A DNA stretch of 28,500 bases, from the NCBI GenBank assembly GCA_016946835.1, contig JACVTC010000033.1:974001-1002500 (forward strand), given 5' to 3'. The DNA is from Neocallimastix lanati (nom. inval.) (Eukaryota; Neocallimastigomycota; Neocallimastigomycetes; Neocallimastigales; Neocallimastigaceae). The stretch's first letter is position 1; each line of letters begins with the position of its first letter. Below are positions 1-18,143 of the stretch, in pieces. The notes under the pieces were generated by a model, which saw only the letters and a program-made list of their open reading frames with translations, had not been told where the DNA came from and made no database searches. The position numbers and the translations under genes are program-made.

Positions 1-50
1 GATTATTAATAAAAAATTTTAATTGTTTAATTAAATATAATTAAAATTAA

Positions 51-307
51 TGATAAATGATAAATAATAAATAATAAATAATAAATAATAAATAATAAAT
101 AATTGAATAATAAATAATAAATAATAAATAATAAATAATAAATAATAAATAATAAATAATAAATAATAAATAATAAATAATAAATAATAAATAATAAATA
201 ATAAATAATAAATAATAAATAATAAATAATAAATAATAAATAATAAATAATAAATAATAAATAATAAATAATAAATAATAAATAATATATAATTGAATAA
301 TAAATAA
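51..307. repeat. 7-bp satellite array, unit TAATAAA
   Basis: About 250 bp of nearly perfect 7-bp repeat (TAATAAA and rotations). The first copies are TGATAAA variants. A variant block reading AATTGAATAATAAAT occurs near the left part (about 101-115) and again at the right end (about 291-305), hinting at a longer-order repeat. Because 7 is not a multiple of 3, the array is open in several frames and gives spurious hydrophobic minus-strand ORFs (LLFIIYY-type) that should not be annotated as genes. Confidence 0.95.
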
Positions 308-312
308 GGGAG

Positions 313-590
313 AGTTGCATTTCCCCAAATTGCATTTCGCCAGGTTGCATTTCGACAAGTAGAGTATTGATATAAATAAATGAATAAATAAATAAATATT
401 AGTTCAAAATATATTTTTTTTAAAATTGTTTTTATGCGATATTAATAATATTTAATTTTATTTATTGATTTATTTATTTATTTAATAATTTTCAATTTGT
501 CGAAATGCCACATTTTTTTAATACGCCACATACTTTCAAAAAAATTGGCGAAATGCAATCTGGCGAAATGCAATTTGGCGAAATGCCCCA
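313..590. mobile_element. Fold-back (MITE-like) element with 15-bp iterons in inverted ends
   Basis: The left end (315-358) holds three tandem 15-bp units related to TTGCATTTCGCCAGG. The right end (about 496-590) holds the same units inverted, as TGGCGAAATGCAATT, three in tandem at 546-588, plus one outlying copy at 498-508. Inside these arms a second, weaker inverted match joins the AAATAAATGAATAAAT-type stretch near 375-400 to the ATTTATTGATTTATTT-type stretch near 460-485. The element is much richer in G+C than its surroundings and lies between two blocks of the same TAATAAA satellite. There is no ORF. This resembles a non-autonomous fold-back element or MITE sitting in the satellite; a structured satellite variant is the alternative. 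No target-site duplication could be proven in this background. Confidence 0.5.
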
Positions 591-595
591 CACCC

Positions 596-668
596 AATAA
601 ATAATAAATAATAAATAATAAATAATAAATAATAAATAATAAATAATAAATAATAAATAATAAAATAA
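596..668. repeat. Second block of the TAATAAA 7-bp satellite
   Basis: Ten or so copies of the same 7-bp unit as the array at 51-307, starting directly after the right end of the fold-back element and decaying into AT-rich sequence. Having the same unit on both sides suggests one original array interrupted by the intervening element. From 669 to 1037 I see only AT-rich sequence without a recognisable gene. Confidence 0.85.
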
Positions 669-1037
669 TAATGATTATTAATAATTTATATATTATTTAT
701 TTCGCCTAATCATTGAATCACATGATAATATTATTATTATTTAAATAAAAATATACAAAATAACTTAATTATTATTATATTGTTATTATTAGAAAAAATA
801 ATATGAATCTTTTAAACAAAATTATATAATTGTATTTATAAAAAAGAATTATTTAAATAATTTTAAAATATAAATTTTAAATCAAAATTAGAAAATTAAT
901 TTTAATAAAAATTCTATTATTATCCAAGTAAATAAATAAACATAGTCAATAAATAAAAATAATAATTAAATAAAATAGAAATTAAAAAAAAATATATAAC
1001 TTTTGAATATCAAATATAAATTTTTTATAATATAAAT

Positions 1038-1049
1038 ATGAAGTATTAA
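1038..1049 (+). promoter_or_regulatory. Possible 3-codon upstream ORF before the LRR gene
   Basis: ATG AAG TAT TAA ends two bases before the ATG of the LRR protein. If the transcript starts upstream, this minimal uORF could lower or tune translation of the main frame. It is short enough to be chance in AT-rich DNA. Confidence 0.25.
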
Positions 1050-1051
1050 AA

Positions 1052-2447
1052 ATGAAACAAATCATATTTGGATTGGTCTTTATTCTTCTTGTAAATCAAT
1101 ATATATTATTAATAGATGCCACAACCGTATTAATAAGAGATTGTGAAATATTAAAAGGAATTTATGATTCATATAAAATTAAAAATTTTCAAAGTAATTG
1201 TTGTAATATGAGTAATGTTAATTGTGAAATTATCAATAAAGAGCCTCGTATGACAGAATTGTATGTCTTATTTTTAAATAAATAAAATATTAAAAAAATA
1301 TATAAGTTTATTAAGATGTTAAATAAATAATTTTATTCAATTATAATATAAATTCTATTAGAGATTTATCAAATAAAGATATAGGTGAAATTCCAAGTAA
1401 TATAATAAATTTAAATGAACTTAAAAAATTGTGAGTAAAAAAATGACATTTAAAAAAAAAAAAATTATGATTTAGAAATTTTGGAAATTGATTATAATAT
1501 ATTTAAATTAATTAAATTTATATATATATATATATATATAATTAAAAAATGAAATTTTAAATTAATAGAAATCTTAAAGGAAATAATTTAAATGGCGAAA
1601 TTCCCACTTATCTAAGTAAATTAACTCATCTTGAAGAAATGTAAATATAATATTTTTTGAATATAAATATTATAATATTTAAAATAATAATATTAAATAG
1701 TAATTACTTATTTTCTTATTAAATTAATTTATTTTATATGTATATAAATATATTAAATATAGTAATTTAAGTAACAATAAATTTTATGGTCAAATTCCAA
1801 AATCATTTTTAGATATTAAAAATTTAACTGTTTTGTAAGTACTTAATTATTTAAAATCAATTATATAATTAATAATAAAATTAAAATTATTTATATTGAT
1901 ATATTGTTGTTAATTATTTTTAATAGAGATATAAGTGGTAACCGATTATTTGGTATTATTCCAAGTGAATTTTGTAATATGAAGAAACTTAAAGATATGT
2001 AAGTCTACAAAATATATATATTAAATTAATAGAAATATTGATAATACTTAATTTTTATTTTTTTATTTTTTTTGCAATATATAAAATATAAAGTAAATAT
2101 CATGATAATATGAACGGTATTTATCCAAGTAGTTGTATCAAGAGAAAATTTGGATAGTAAGCTAATATATAACAATAATAATACTAATAATAATAAATAA
2201 TTCATTAATATTATAAAATTAAGAATGATATTTGATTTTTTATTTAAATAAATATATATATATATTTAGTTCATATAATAATATTGTACGTTATACTCGT
2301 TGGATTGTATTCTTTGGTATGATTGCATTAATTATTTTCTTTGCTATAATGAATTTAATTAAACGCCAAAACCAAATTAAAATAAGATTTAAAAGATTAT
2401 CTCAAAGAGTCGTTAAAGAAAATGAGATTGAAATGACAAAACAATAA
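1052..2447 (+). CDS. Secreted/membrane leucine-rich-repeat protein, one TM segment
   Basis: Exons 1052-1260, 1362-1430, 1569-1640, 1763-1834, 1927-1998, 2094-2156, 2270-2447 give 244 aa, with a GT-AG intron at each junction. Residues 1-23 form a signal peptide (MKQIIFGLVFILLVNQ start). A Cys-containing cap (NCCNMSNVNC) follows, resembling the LRRNT cap of plant-type LRR proteins. Four 23-24-residue repeats (about 70-165) fit LxxNxLxGxIPxxLxxLxxL; examples are NNLNGEIPTYLSKL and NNKFYGQIPKSF. Each repeat is exactly one exon with phase-2 introns, and a fifth repeat is degenerate (NGIYPSSC). Residues 197-216 are a membrane helix (WIVFFGMIALIIFFAIMNLI), followed by a basic cytoplasmic tail of 28 residues without a kinase. 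It is probably a small cell-surface receptor or adhesion protein; the ligand is unknown. Short LRR proteins of this sort are, to my knowledge, a large family in gut fungi. Confidence 0.8.
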
Positions 2448-2994
2448 ATTAAGGGTTATATTAAAAGTTCATTTAATAATTATTTATTAATTAATCTGCA
2501 CATTCTTCATATGTTATATATAGGTACAAAAGACAATACTTTGTACATTATTATAATTTTTTTTCTAAAAAAAAAAGTAATATCACATAATAATTAAGGT
2601 TAACTTAAATTTTTAAAATAAAATTTAATAAAATAAAATTTTTATTTTTATAACATTTAAATAATTATAAAGAAAAATAATATATCATTATTTTATATTC
2701 ATTTTAAAAAAAAAAAAGCAAATTAAACAAATTGAATAAAAAGAATTTTTATCAATAAGTGTTTATAATTTATGATAATAATTTTTGTTATAGTAATAAT
2801 TTAATGACTTTATAAAATTTTTTCTTCGTTAAAAGGATATAATAATTCTTATTTGAAAAAGAAGTAATAATAATAATAATTTATTTTAAAAATGTTTAAT
2901 TTAAAATGTGAATAAAGAAGGTGATAGTAGTCCTGGAATGATTCATATTAATAAACAAATAATCTTTATTAATATAAAAAATTCACAACCGTTG

Positions 2995-3064
2995 AGAAAT
3001 GAGAAATAATGAAGTGTTTTCATATGCATATTTATATGAAAACATTTCATCATTTCTCATTTCT
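2995..3064. repeat. Long near-perfect hairpin, 31-bp arms, 8-nt loop
   Basis: Left arm 2995-3025 and right arm 3034-3064 are complementary over 31 bp. The only deviations on the + strand are one A-C mismatch and one G-U wobble; the loop is GCATATTT. A smaller perfect 9-bp hairpin (ATTAATAAA / TTTATTAAT, 2947-2955 and 2965-2973) lies just upstream. It may be a solo MITE, a small-RNA precursor or a 3'-end structure; the sequence alone does not decide. Confidence 0.8.
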
Positions 3065-3350
3065 TTAATGTAATAGTTTTAGTCATTATTAATACTTAAA
3101 ATAAATAATAAATTATTAAAAATATAAAACATTTAAAAATATTTATTTAATGAATAAATAATTTATTGATAATTTATATATATATATATAATTATTTATA
3201 TATTTGAATTTTTATAATATATGACAATATGGCAATATTAAAAATTTTTAAAAATGCAAAATTAAATCTTAACCTTCTTTTGTTAATAAAGTTTTATATC
3301 ATTATTAATGAAAATAATTCTTTTGCAGTTTTCATTATATATTATTATTA

Positions 3351-3352
<2 letters not shown>

Positions 3353-3394
<42 letters not shown>
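3353..3394. repeat. Poly-T tract, 42 T
   Basis: Uninterrupted T run in gene-free DNA. Such homopolymers are frequent in this window and are often nucleosome-depleted in fungi; the length is likely to vary between reads. Confidence 0.95.
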
Positions 3395-3398
<4 letters not shown>

Positions 3399-4702
3399 AA
3401 TCATAATAATTCTAAAGTTTAATTATCATTCTTTAAAAATTAATAGTATTTATATTATTTATGTCATATTTTTTTGTTTAATAGTTTTAGTAATAAATAA
3501 TTATAATAGTTTAAATATTTTATCTATATTTTTGGTAGTACATAAATTACAGAGAATTCAGTAATAAATGTTTTTATTTTTATTTTTTTATTTTTTTTTA
3601 TTATTATTATTTTTTTTTTGATAAGGTGTGTAGTAGTTTCAAATATTTTTATTTGTATGTTTATGTATTTAATAATTAAATATGTATATATATATTTTTT
3701 TAGTTTTTAATAAAATAAAAATTTTAAATTTAACTATTTGTGTTTTGTCTAACTTTAATTTTATAATTTAATATATTTTAGTATTATATTATATAATATT
3801 ATTATATATTTTATTATAAAAAAATACCAACAGAATAGTAAAATATATTCCAATATATATTTTAATATGAATTTTCCAATATATAAAACCATTTAGATGG
3901 ATGATTTATATAATTACAAATAAATAAATAAAAAAAAAAAAATAAATTATATAATATATAATAAATAATAATTAATAAATAAATAAATAAATAAATAAAT
4001 ATATATATATATAAATAAATTATAAATAATTAAATAAATAAGTCAATAATTAAATTTTTTTTAAAAAAAATAAAAATTTATTTTTATTTATTGATAAATA
4101 AATTTATATTTATAATTTTATTATTTAATTATTAAATATTAAATAATTGTTATTTTTATTTCCTTATTTTATTAAAAATATATAAAAGTTTAAAGAAATT
4201 TGAAACATAGGTATAATATTCATAAATTTATAAATATTTAACATGTTTAAAGAAGAAAAAAGGGACTGTCTAAATAAATTAATTTAATATAAATTGTTGA
4301 TAATTAGTGATATGAAATAAATAAATAAAATAAATAAATATATTGATAAACCTTATTATTAATGTAAATATAAAAATTATTTGGCGAAGGAAAGTAATAA
4401 CAAGTAATAGAAATACATATTCAAATTATTTAAAAACAAAACTATAATAATTATAGTAATAGTAATAATATTAATAATAATAAAACCGAATTATCAAATT
4501 AGAGGAACTTTTGAAAAATATAAAATATGTAAAATTATTATTTTGAGCAGGGTTAATTTTAATTAATTATAGTATTGATAAATAAAATTTATATATTTTT
4601 TCATTTTTCATTTTTTTTTTATTCCTTTTATTATTGTTGTTATATATATATATATATATAATATGATAATTTTTTCAATATATTTTTATAAATATATATA
4701 TA

Positions 4703-4751
4703 TAATAGTATTATGAAATTCATACAATGCATTCATATTATAATACTATTA
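4703..4751. repeat. 12-bp inverted repeat upstream of the SCAI gene
   Basis: TAATAGTATTAT (4703-4714) and its exact complement ATAATACTATTA (4740-4751) flank a 25-nt spacer that itself has an ATGAA/TTCAT dyad. It lies about 300 bp before the SCAI start codon, so a protein-binding dyad is possible, but chance cannot be excluded in AT-rich sequence. Confidence 0.5.
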
Positions 4752-5045
4752 ATCAATTATATGAAAAATTTATATAATTTAAATTTTACATATTAATAAT
4801 TGAAATAAAGAATGTATAAAAATAAAAACAATTAATAAAAAATCTATAAAACTTAACTTTTTTTTTTTTTTTAATTTATTTTAATTTATGAATATAAATT
4901 ATTTTATATTATTATAATTATAATTATTATAAATAAATACTAATATATTTAATATTTAATAATATATACCTTTTATGAAATTTATCTGAATTAATATTTA
5001 ATTAATTAAAAAATAATATTGTTTAAAAAGATATTATTGGTAAAA

Positions 5046-6985
5046 ATGGAGCAAGAAGAAAATATTGAAAAAATTGAAGAAAAAGATAAGCAAATGGAAA
5101 TAAGTGGTGGTGAAGATAATGGTGTCGTTGCTAATAATGAACAAAATGTTACAAATGAAGAAACCTCTGAAGAGACAGAGAAAAAAGATCAAAATGCTAT
5201 GGATACTAATAAAGGTGTAGAAAATATAGAAAACGCTTCAACTGAAAGTAATGAAGAAAAAATTAAAATTGTTGATGGTAAATTTTTAAAATAATTATAT
5301 ATTAATTTAATTTATTTATATAATATCAAAATGACAATGTTTAAAAATAAATAAATAAATAAATAAATAATAATAAAAAAAAAAAAAAAAAAAAAAAAAA
5401 AAGAAAAAATATTAATTAAATAATAATATTTTTTTTTTAAAAATAGAATTTCAATATTTATTAGAAAGATCACAACAATTATTTGCTGGTTTAAGAGATT
5501 TACCTCCAACTGGAAGTCAAAAAGTATATAAAATATTAAAATTATTATACATATATTAAATAAGTAAGTCAATAAAATATATTAAGGATATAAAAAAATT
5601 ATAATATTAAAAATATTTAATTTTAGCAATGGCAACCATACTTTAAAAGAACTTTTGAAGTATATACAAAGGTAAGTAAAAAAATTAATTTATTATTTAC
5701 TGATAATATACATAAATATAGGGAGTAATAAATAAATTAATTTATATATTATATACTTATATTAAAATTTAAATTTATATATATATATAAATAAATGAAT
5801 AATAATAATAAAAAAAGCTTTGGAAATATCAACAACAGCATAGAGCTGTTCTTGAAAACAAGGAATATTATGGTCTTAAGCGTGTAGAAATTGGTGAAAT
5901 TGCTTCAAAAATTGCTCGTATGTTTTATTTATAAAAAAAAGTCTTTTTTTAATAAAATTATTATTATAAGGATTAATATTAATTTTAAATTAATATATAT
6001 ATTTTTTTATTTTTTATGAAATGAAACAATGAAATTAATTTTTTTTAATAAATAAAAGAGTTATACTACCATTATTAGTAAGTATTCACATTTACACTAT
6101 CTGAATTAATAATATGTAATTTAATATAATTAACATATTGTTAATATAATCAATTATTTATCATATATTAAGTTTAAGAACCAGTGAAACAAATTATCTT
6201 CAAGAATCATGTATTTTTTATCAAGCTATTCATGAAAGAAACTATTTCAAGGAAACCTCAGAAAATAAGAGGTTATTATAAATAATGAATTTTTAATAAT
6301 AACATTATTATTATTTCAAAAAGTTTTAGTACTATTAATTTTGATTTTAACATATTGTTATAATTTCCTTATTGAACATAATATTTATTAAAATAGCTCA
6401 GCACTGATGATTAAGAAATTAAGATACTATGCACGTTTCATTGTTGTCTGTTTATTATTAAATCATTATGAAACTATTAAGCAATTAATGGAAGAATTAA
6501 ATCTTTTAGTTGATGAATATACTAAAGTTTTTAAACCATCTGATGCTGCTGAATGGAATGTTGTTATTACTGAAATTTCAAATTTCCTTGAAGTATGATA
6601 ATTATATTTATGATTTGTTTGTTTGAATTAAATAATTAAATAATTATATTAATTATAATTATTATTATTTTTTTATAACATTTAATTTATAGGCTGATAA
6701 AAAATTATTACCAACTGATTTAGATGGTCATATGCTTTCTGTTTCTAGTAGATTATCAATTGATAAAACTCCAAAATTAAATAAGGACGGTACTCCAAAA
6801 TTAAAGTTACAAGAAGCTATTCTTGTTGGTAACCATCAAAATCAAGTAAGTTTAATTTAATTTATTTTTTTTTATTAGTGAGATTTAAGATTATTATATA
6901 TATATTATATATATATTATACAAAGAAAAAACATTAATACATATAATAATAATTGATAATAATTTATAAATAAATAAATATTTAT

Positions 6986-7033
<48 letters not shown>

Positions 7034-7696
7034 TGAAATTCTCTGAATTAACATTAGATATGTTTAGAATGCTTCAATTGTTAGAACGTGAACCAACTTC
7101 AGCAGATAAGCCAAATTCTGATAATAGCGAAGAAAAGAAAGATAGTATGCAAGAAAATCAATCAAATGATAAGTCGAATGAAAAGAACTCAATGAGACGT
7201 ATTAACCCACATAAGTATTTATTACATAGACCAAGCTTTGGACAATTAATGTTATATATAACAACTGCTTTTAAGGTAAATATATACATTTTTATAGGAA
7301 TTATTTATGACAATATTAAATATACTTAATTTGAAAAAAGAAAAAAAAAAAAATTGAAATAAATTAATAAATAAATTTAATATTTATATCTTCAATTAAA
7401 TAGGAAATAAGTGATAACTCTGCTTTATTATTATACTTATCAGCTGATGGTGTTAAGCATATTGTTAAGGGTGAAGGACAAGAAACTGAACTTCAACAAG
7501 GATATAGTGGTGGCATAGCTACTTCTACTAATCCAAGAAAAACTGAAAAAACTGAAACATCAGAGCAAACTGCTTTAATACATTGCCTCCATCCAATTGA
7601 TTTAGTTCCATTTACAAGAAAACCAATGTTTGTTGTTATAGATAGTAATAATAGTACAGCATTCAAGGTACAATTATAAAATTAATTAATTAATTA

Positions 7697-7743
<47 letters not shown>

Positions 7744-8901
7744 AGAAGTATTATTAATTTAATATCGAAAAATAAAATAGAATATTCCAAAAATATTTAA
7801 TGCTCCGTTAGTATCCTTAATGTCACCAATTGAATATCCAGGAAATATAAATGGTAATTATTATTTTAATTATGAAATTTCTTGTAATTATACTTTTATT
7901 TTATTTTTCTGTAATAAATATTTTTATTTGTATTGGCTGAAAATGTATGTATATATCATATATATATTTTCTTATTGATTAAAAAAGATTCAGCTCATAG
8001 TGGTGGTTTATTTACATTGTTCTTACATAGTCCAATAAAAGCAATTTCATTTATTTCTGATATTACCGAAATGGCAAATGAAAAATGGAATGAATGTAAG
8101 ACTAAGATAAAAGAAATAGAGAATTATATTTCAGATTTGTATAATGCTCAAGCAACTTCTACAGGAAATCTTGGTATATATAATACTTTTATAATAATAA
8201 TATTAATATTATTAATATTATTATTATATTCATATTGGTTATTTATATATATATTTAAATAAATGTAAAATAAGTTTTTGAAAATATTAAATTAATTTGA
8301 ATTTGAATTTATATATTAAGATAAATCATATAAGCGTTTCATTCAGGATGACTTCCTTAGACAAATTTTAGTTAGATATGTATTATTATGTAATGTTTTA
8401 CAATTTAATGAGCAATTTAAGGATCCATCTGTAAGTTTTTATTTTATTTTATTTTATTTTATTCAATCTGTACTTTATATTTAATATTCCATTATTTATT
8501 ATATTAATTTTATTTTATTTTATTTTATTTTATTTTATTTTATTTTTTATTTTTTATTTTATTTTTTATTTATTTTATTTTATTATTTTTATTTTGTTTT
8601 ATTTTATTTTTTTTTTTTTTTTTTTTTGAAATTTTATTATTTTAATAAAAATATTATTAAATATAATATTATAATCATTATTTTAATTTTTATATTAATA
8701 TCAATTTAAATATTAAATATTATAAAATAGCATTATCCAAGTTGTAATCCGCCACTTCCACAAACTCTTGTTTACGACCCCCAAATTAAAGAAAAAATTA
8801 AGGAATTAGTAACATTAATGGAAGTTACTGATAAATATAATTTTGATGATACACAAGCTTCAGCTAATGGTTCTACTAGCGCACCACAAACTGCATCCTA
8901 A
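5046..8901 (+). CDS. SCAI-family protein (DUF3550/UPF0682)
   Basis: Exons 5046-5277, 5447-5523, 5627-5671, 5818-5917, 6059-6077, 6173-6271, 6397-6592, 6693-6845, 7033-7275, 7404-7667, 7781-7853, 7988-8173, 8321-8430, 8731-8901 join in frame to 655 aa (animal SCAI is about 600). Residues 1-76 are acidic and disordered. Family landmarks then follow in order: YYHYYLRTSETNYLQES near 154-171, KKLRYYARFIVVCLLLN near 197-213, an Asp/Ser/Lys-rich insertion near 329-361, and NPHKYLLHRPSFGQLMLYI soon after. In animals SCAI is nuclear, represses MRTF/SRF transcription and acts with 53BP1 in double-strand-break repair; the fungal role is not established. The start is the first in-frame ATG. Exon 5 is only 19 nt. 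The closing residues (GSTSAPQTAS) are low-complexity. Identification is from recalled family motifs. Confidence 0.85.
6987..7027. repeat. 41-T tract at a 3' splice site
   Basis: A pure T run ends five bases before the acceptor of SCAI exon 9 (7033). It acts as an extreme polypyrimidine tract and is a likely place for length errors. Confidence 0.9.
7698..7741. repeat. (ATT)n microsatellite in SCAI intron 10
   Basis: About 14 copies of ATT, preceded by an (ATTA)n stretch from about 7680. Entirely intronic (7668-7780). Confidence 0.9.
8435..8627. repeat. (ATTTT)n-rich stretches in SCAI intron 13
   Basis: Two blocks of the ATTTT pentamer, about 8438-8463 and 8508-8610, the second with irregular units and ending in a T run. 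They lie in the 300-nt intron 8431-8730. Confidence 0.85.
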
Positions 8902-8915
8902 AATGATTAAATACT

Positions 8916-8946
<31 letters not shown>

Positions 8947-9145
8947 TGATTAAAATTAAAATAAAAAGAATAAAAATATTAAAATATTAATAAAAAAAAA
9001 TTTTTTTTTGTAAAAAAGTCACTAAAAAAAAAAAAAAAAAAAATAATAGTAATAATAAAATAATATATATATATATATATATAATATCAATTATAAAAAT
9101 ATCATCAATGTAAATAAGGAGCAATAATTTAATTAAATACATTTA

Positions 9146-9177
<32 letters not shown>

Positions 9178-10957
9178 GAAAATAAATTTTAATTTTTTTA
9201 ATAATAAATAATTTTTTTTCATCAAAAATTAATACATTTATTATGTAATAAAATATTAAAGATTAATAAATAACAACAAACAACAATTATAATAAACAAT
9301 CAATTTAATAATTATATATATATATATATATATTTATCTTTTGTTTTAATTGTTACCAAAGTAAACTTTTTATACCATTTTTAATACTAGTACTAATAAT
9401 ACCAATACCAATACCAATAATAATGACAATAACTACAACAATAACAACAATATTAGTAATAATAATAATATATATTTTAAATAAATATTTTCATATAATT
9501 AAGTATTATTTGATATTTCATAATTAAAGTTTAATTGAAAATTTTATATTCAAATATAATTTTTTTATTTAATTAGAATTTACTATATTATATCAATATT
9601 CCAATATTAAACTTAATAATAAAATAGTTTTTTTAAGTAAATTTATTCCATTTATTTTATTTATAAAAGAGAATAGAATTGATATTTATAAATTAATTTT
9701 AAAAAAGCTTATTATTTATATTTATAAATTATTTAAACTATAAAAAATGATATTTATAAATATTTTAGAGTTGGTTATGTGAGAATTATTAGATAATATT
9801 TGAATCCTATATATTAATTTTATTTTTGATTTCATGTTATTTTAGAATTAATGTTATTTTTAAATTCTTTTTATTTTTGAATTCATTATATTTTTAAATT
9901 CATCATATTTTTGAATTAGTTTTATTTTTGAGTTTATATTTAATTTTTATTTGTCAATTCTTCCTATTTCAATTAAATAAGAAATGAAAAACTAGGTTAT
10001 TTTATTTTTATTTGTTAAACTTTTTGATCAAATCTTATTAATAAAAAAAAACATAATTATTGATAGTAAAAGACTTTATTAAATTTAAAGAAATATATAT
10101 ATATAATTGCTTTTAAATATATAAAATTAATACAATGATATTTTATGAATATTTTGAAGTTAGTTTTGAGTAATAGATGAAATATAATATTCAATATATA
10201 TATACATATATATTTGAATTTATATTGATTTTGTTGTTTTTCTTGGTTCAATTTAATAAGAAAATTATATATATAATATATATAATATTCAAAAATCTGT
10301 TGTTTCATTATTTAATATTAAAATTAATAAAATATTTGTTGAATTAAAATTTTAAATATATATAAAAAATACATAAAATAAAAATATAAAAAAAAATAAA
10401 TAAAATAAAAAATAAAATATTAAAATTTAGATTTTGAAATAATAAAATATATATCTTATTGAAAATTTTTTCATAATTAATTGTATGATATTATTATCAT
10501 ATTTTATTGATATATTATACTATACTTTTATTAAACATTTATTATTTGCTTACAATTTATGATAACTTTTTTATTTTTTTCTATAATAATTTATTTTTAG
10601 ATAAAACTAATATTTTTATAAAATTAACAAATATTTACTATTGTAATAATGTCAATTTACCTGATGTAATTTATAAAGAAATAAAGTTAAAATAATTTTA
10701 TTTAATAATATACATTTAGATATATGGAATAAAAGGAATAAAATATATTTTTTAAATTTAATATATAAAATTCAATAAAAACTTAAAATAATATTATTAA
10801 AGGTTTCTTTATTAATTTATTAAAATTATTAATTAAAATATAGTTACCAATTAATATATTTTATAATTAAATTTTTTTACATCAAGATTTTGAAATAAAT
10901 TTAATTATTTACTTAAAAAAAAAAGATAAAGAAATATAGTAAAAAGACATAATATTA
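8902..10957. other. Intergenic region between SCAI and carboxypeptidase genes
   Basis: Two kb without a convincing gene. Just after the SCAI stop come (AAT)n, poly-A, (AT)n and poly-T runs (8920-9172). A degenerate tandem repeat lies at 9818-9945, and a loosely similar pair of segments at 9745-9810 and 10133-10200. The small ORFs here are Ile/Tyr/Phe/Asn-rich translations of AT-rich DNA and are not annotated. Confidence 0.65.
9818..9945. repeat. Degenerate 17-18-bp tandem repeat
   Basis: About seven imperfect units of the type TTATTTTTGAATTCATTA, spaced 16-21 bp, with units alternating between TTTTTGA and TTTTTAA. There is no coding frame through it. Confidence 0.7.

Positions 10958-18143
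<7,186 letters not shown>

Larger units (their letters stand above)
2448..5045. other. Intergenic region between LRR and SCAI genes
   Basis: 2.6 kb with no ORF that looks coding and no exon-like conserved stretch on either strand. It contains the hairpin at 2995-3064, a poly-T tract at 3353-3394, several short AT dinucleotide runs, AAAT tetranucleotide runs near 3970-4020, and a dyad at 4703-4751. It presumably holds the LRR gene 3' UTR and the SCAI promoter, but neither can be delimited. Confidence 0.7.

Noticed and set aside
27-358. Two overlapping minus-strand ORFs of about 105 codons through the left satellite
   Set aside because: They are translations of the 7-bp TAATAAA array (repeating Leu/Phe/Ile/Tyr) and have no independent coding features.
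51-668. CRISPR-like or telomeric array
   Set aside because: Units are contiguous 7-mers without unique spacers, contain no G, and the host is eukaryotic; neither a CRISPR array nor a canonical telomere repeat fits.
5019-5045. TTG-initiated extension of the SCAI protein
   Set aside because: The first ATG in frame is at 5046, and a non-ATG start has no support here.
9353-9490. Minus-strand open frame ending in a TM-like segment (VVIVIIIGIGIGIISTS) and a short polar tail
   Set aside because: It looks like a tail anchor, but no start codon and no credible upstream exon could be found on that strand, and ATT-rich DNA readily encodes Ile/Val runs. Minus-strand transcript reads would reopen it.
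10057-10308. 83-codon minus-strand ORF rich in Ile, Tyr, Phe and Lys
   Set aside because: Composition is that of random AT-rich DNA and no family is recognised.
10507-10695. 62-codon plus-strand ORF before the carboxypeptidase gene
   Set aside because: Ile/Tyr/Asn/Phe-rich with no signal peptide logic or splice continuation to the next gene.
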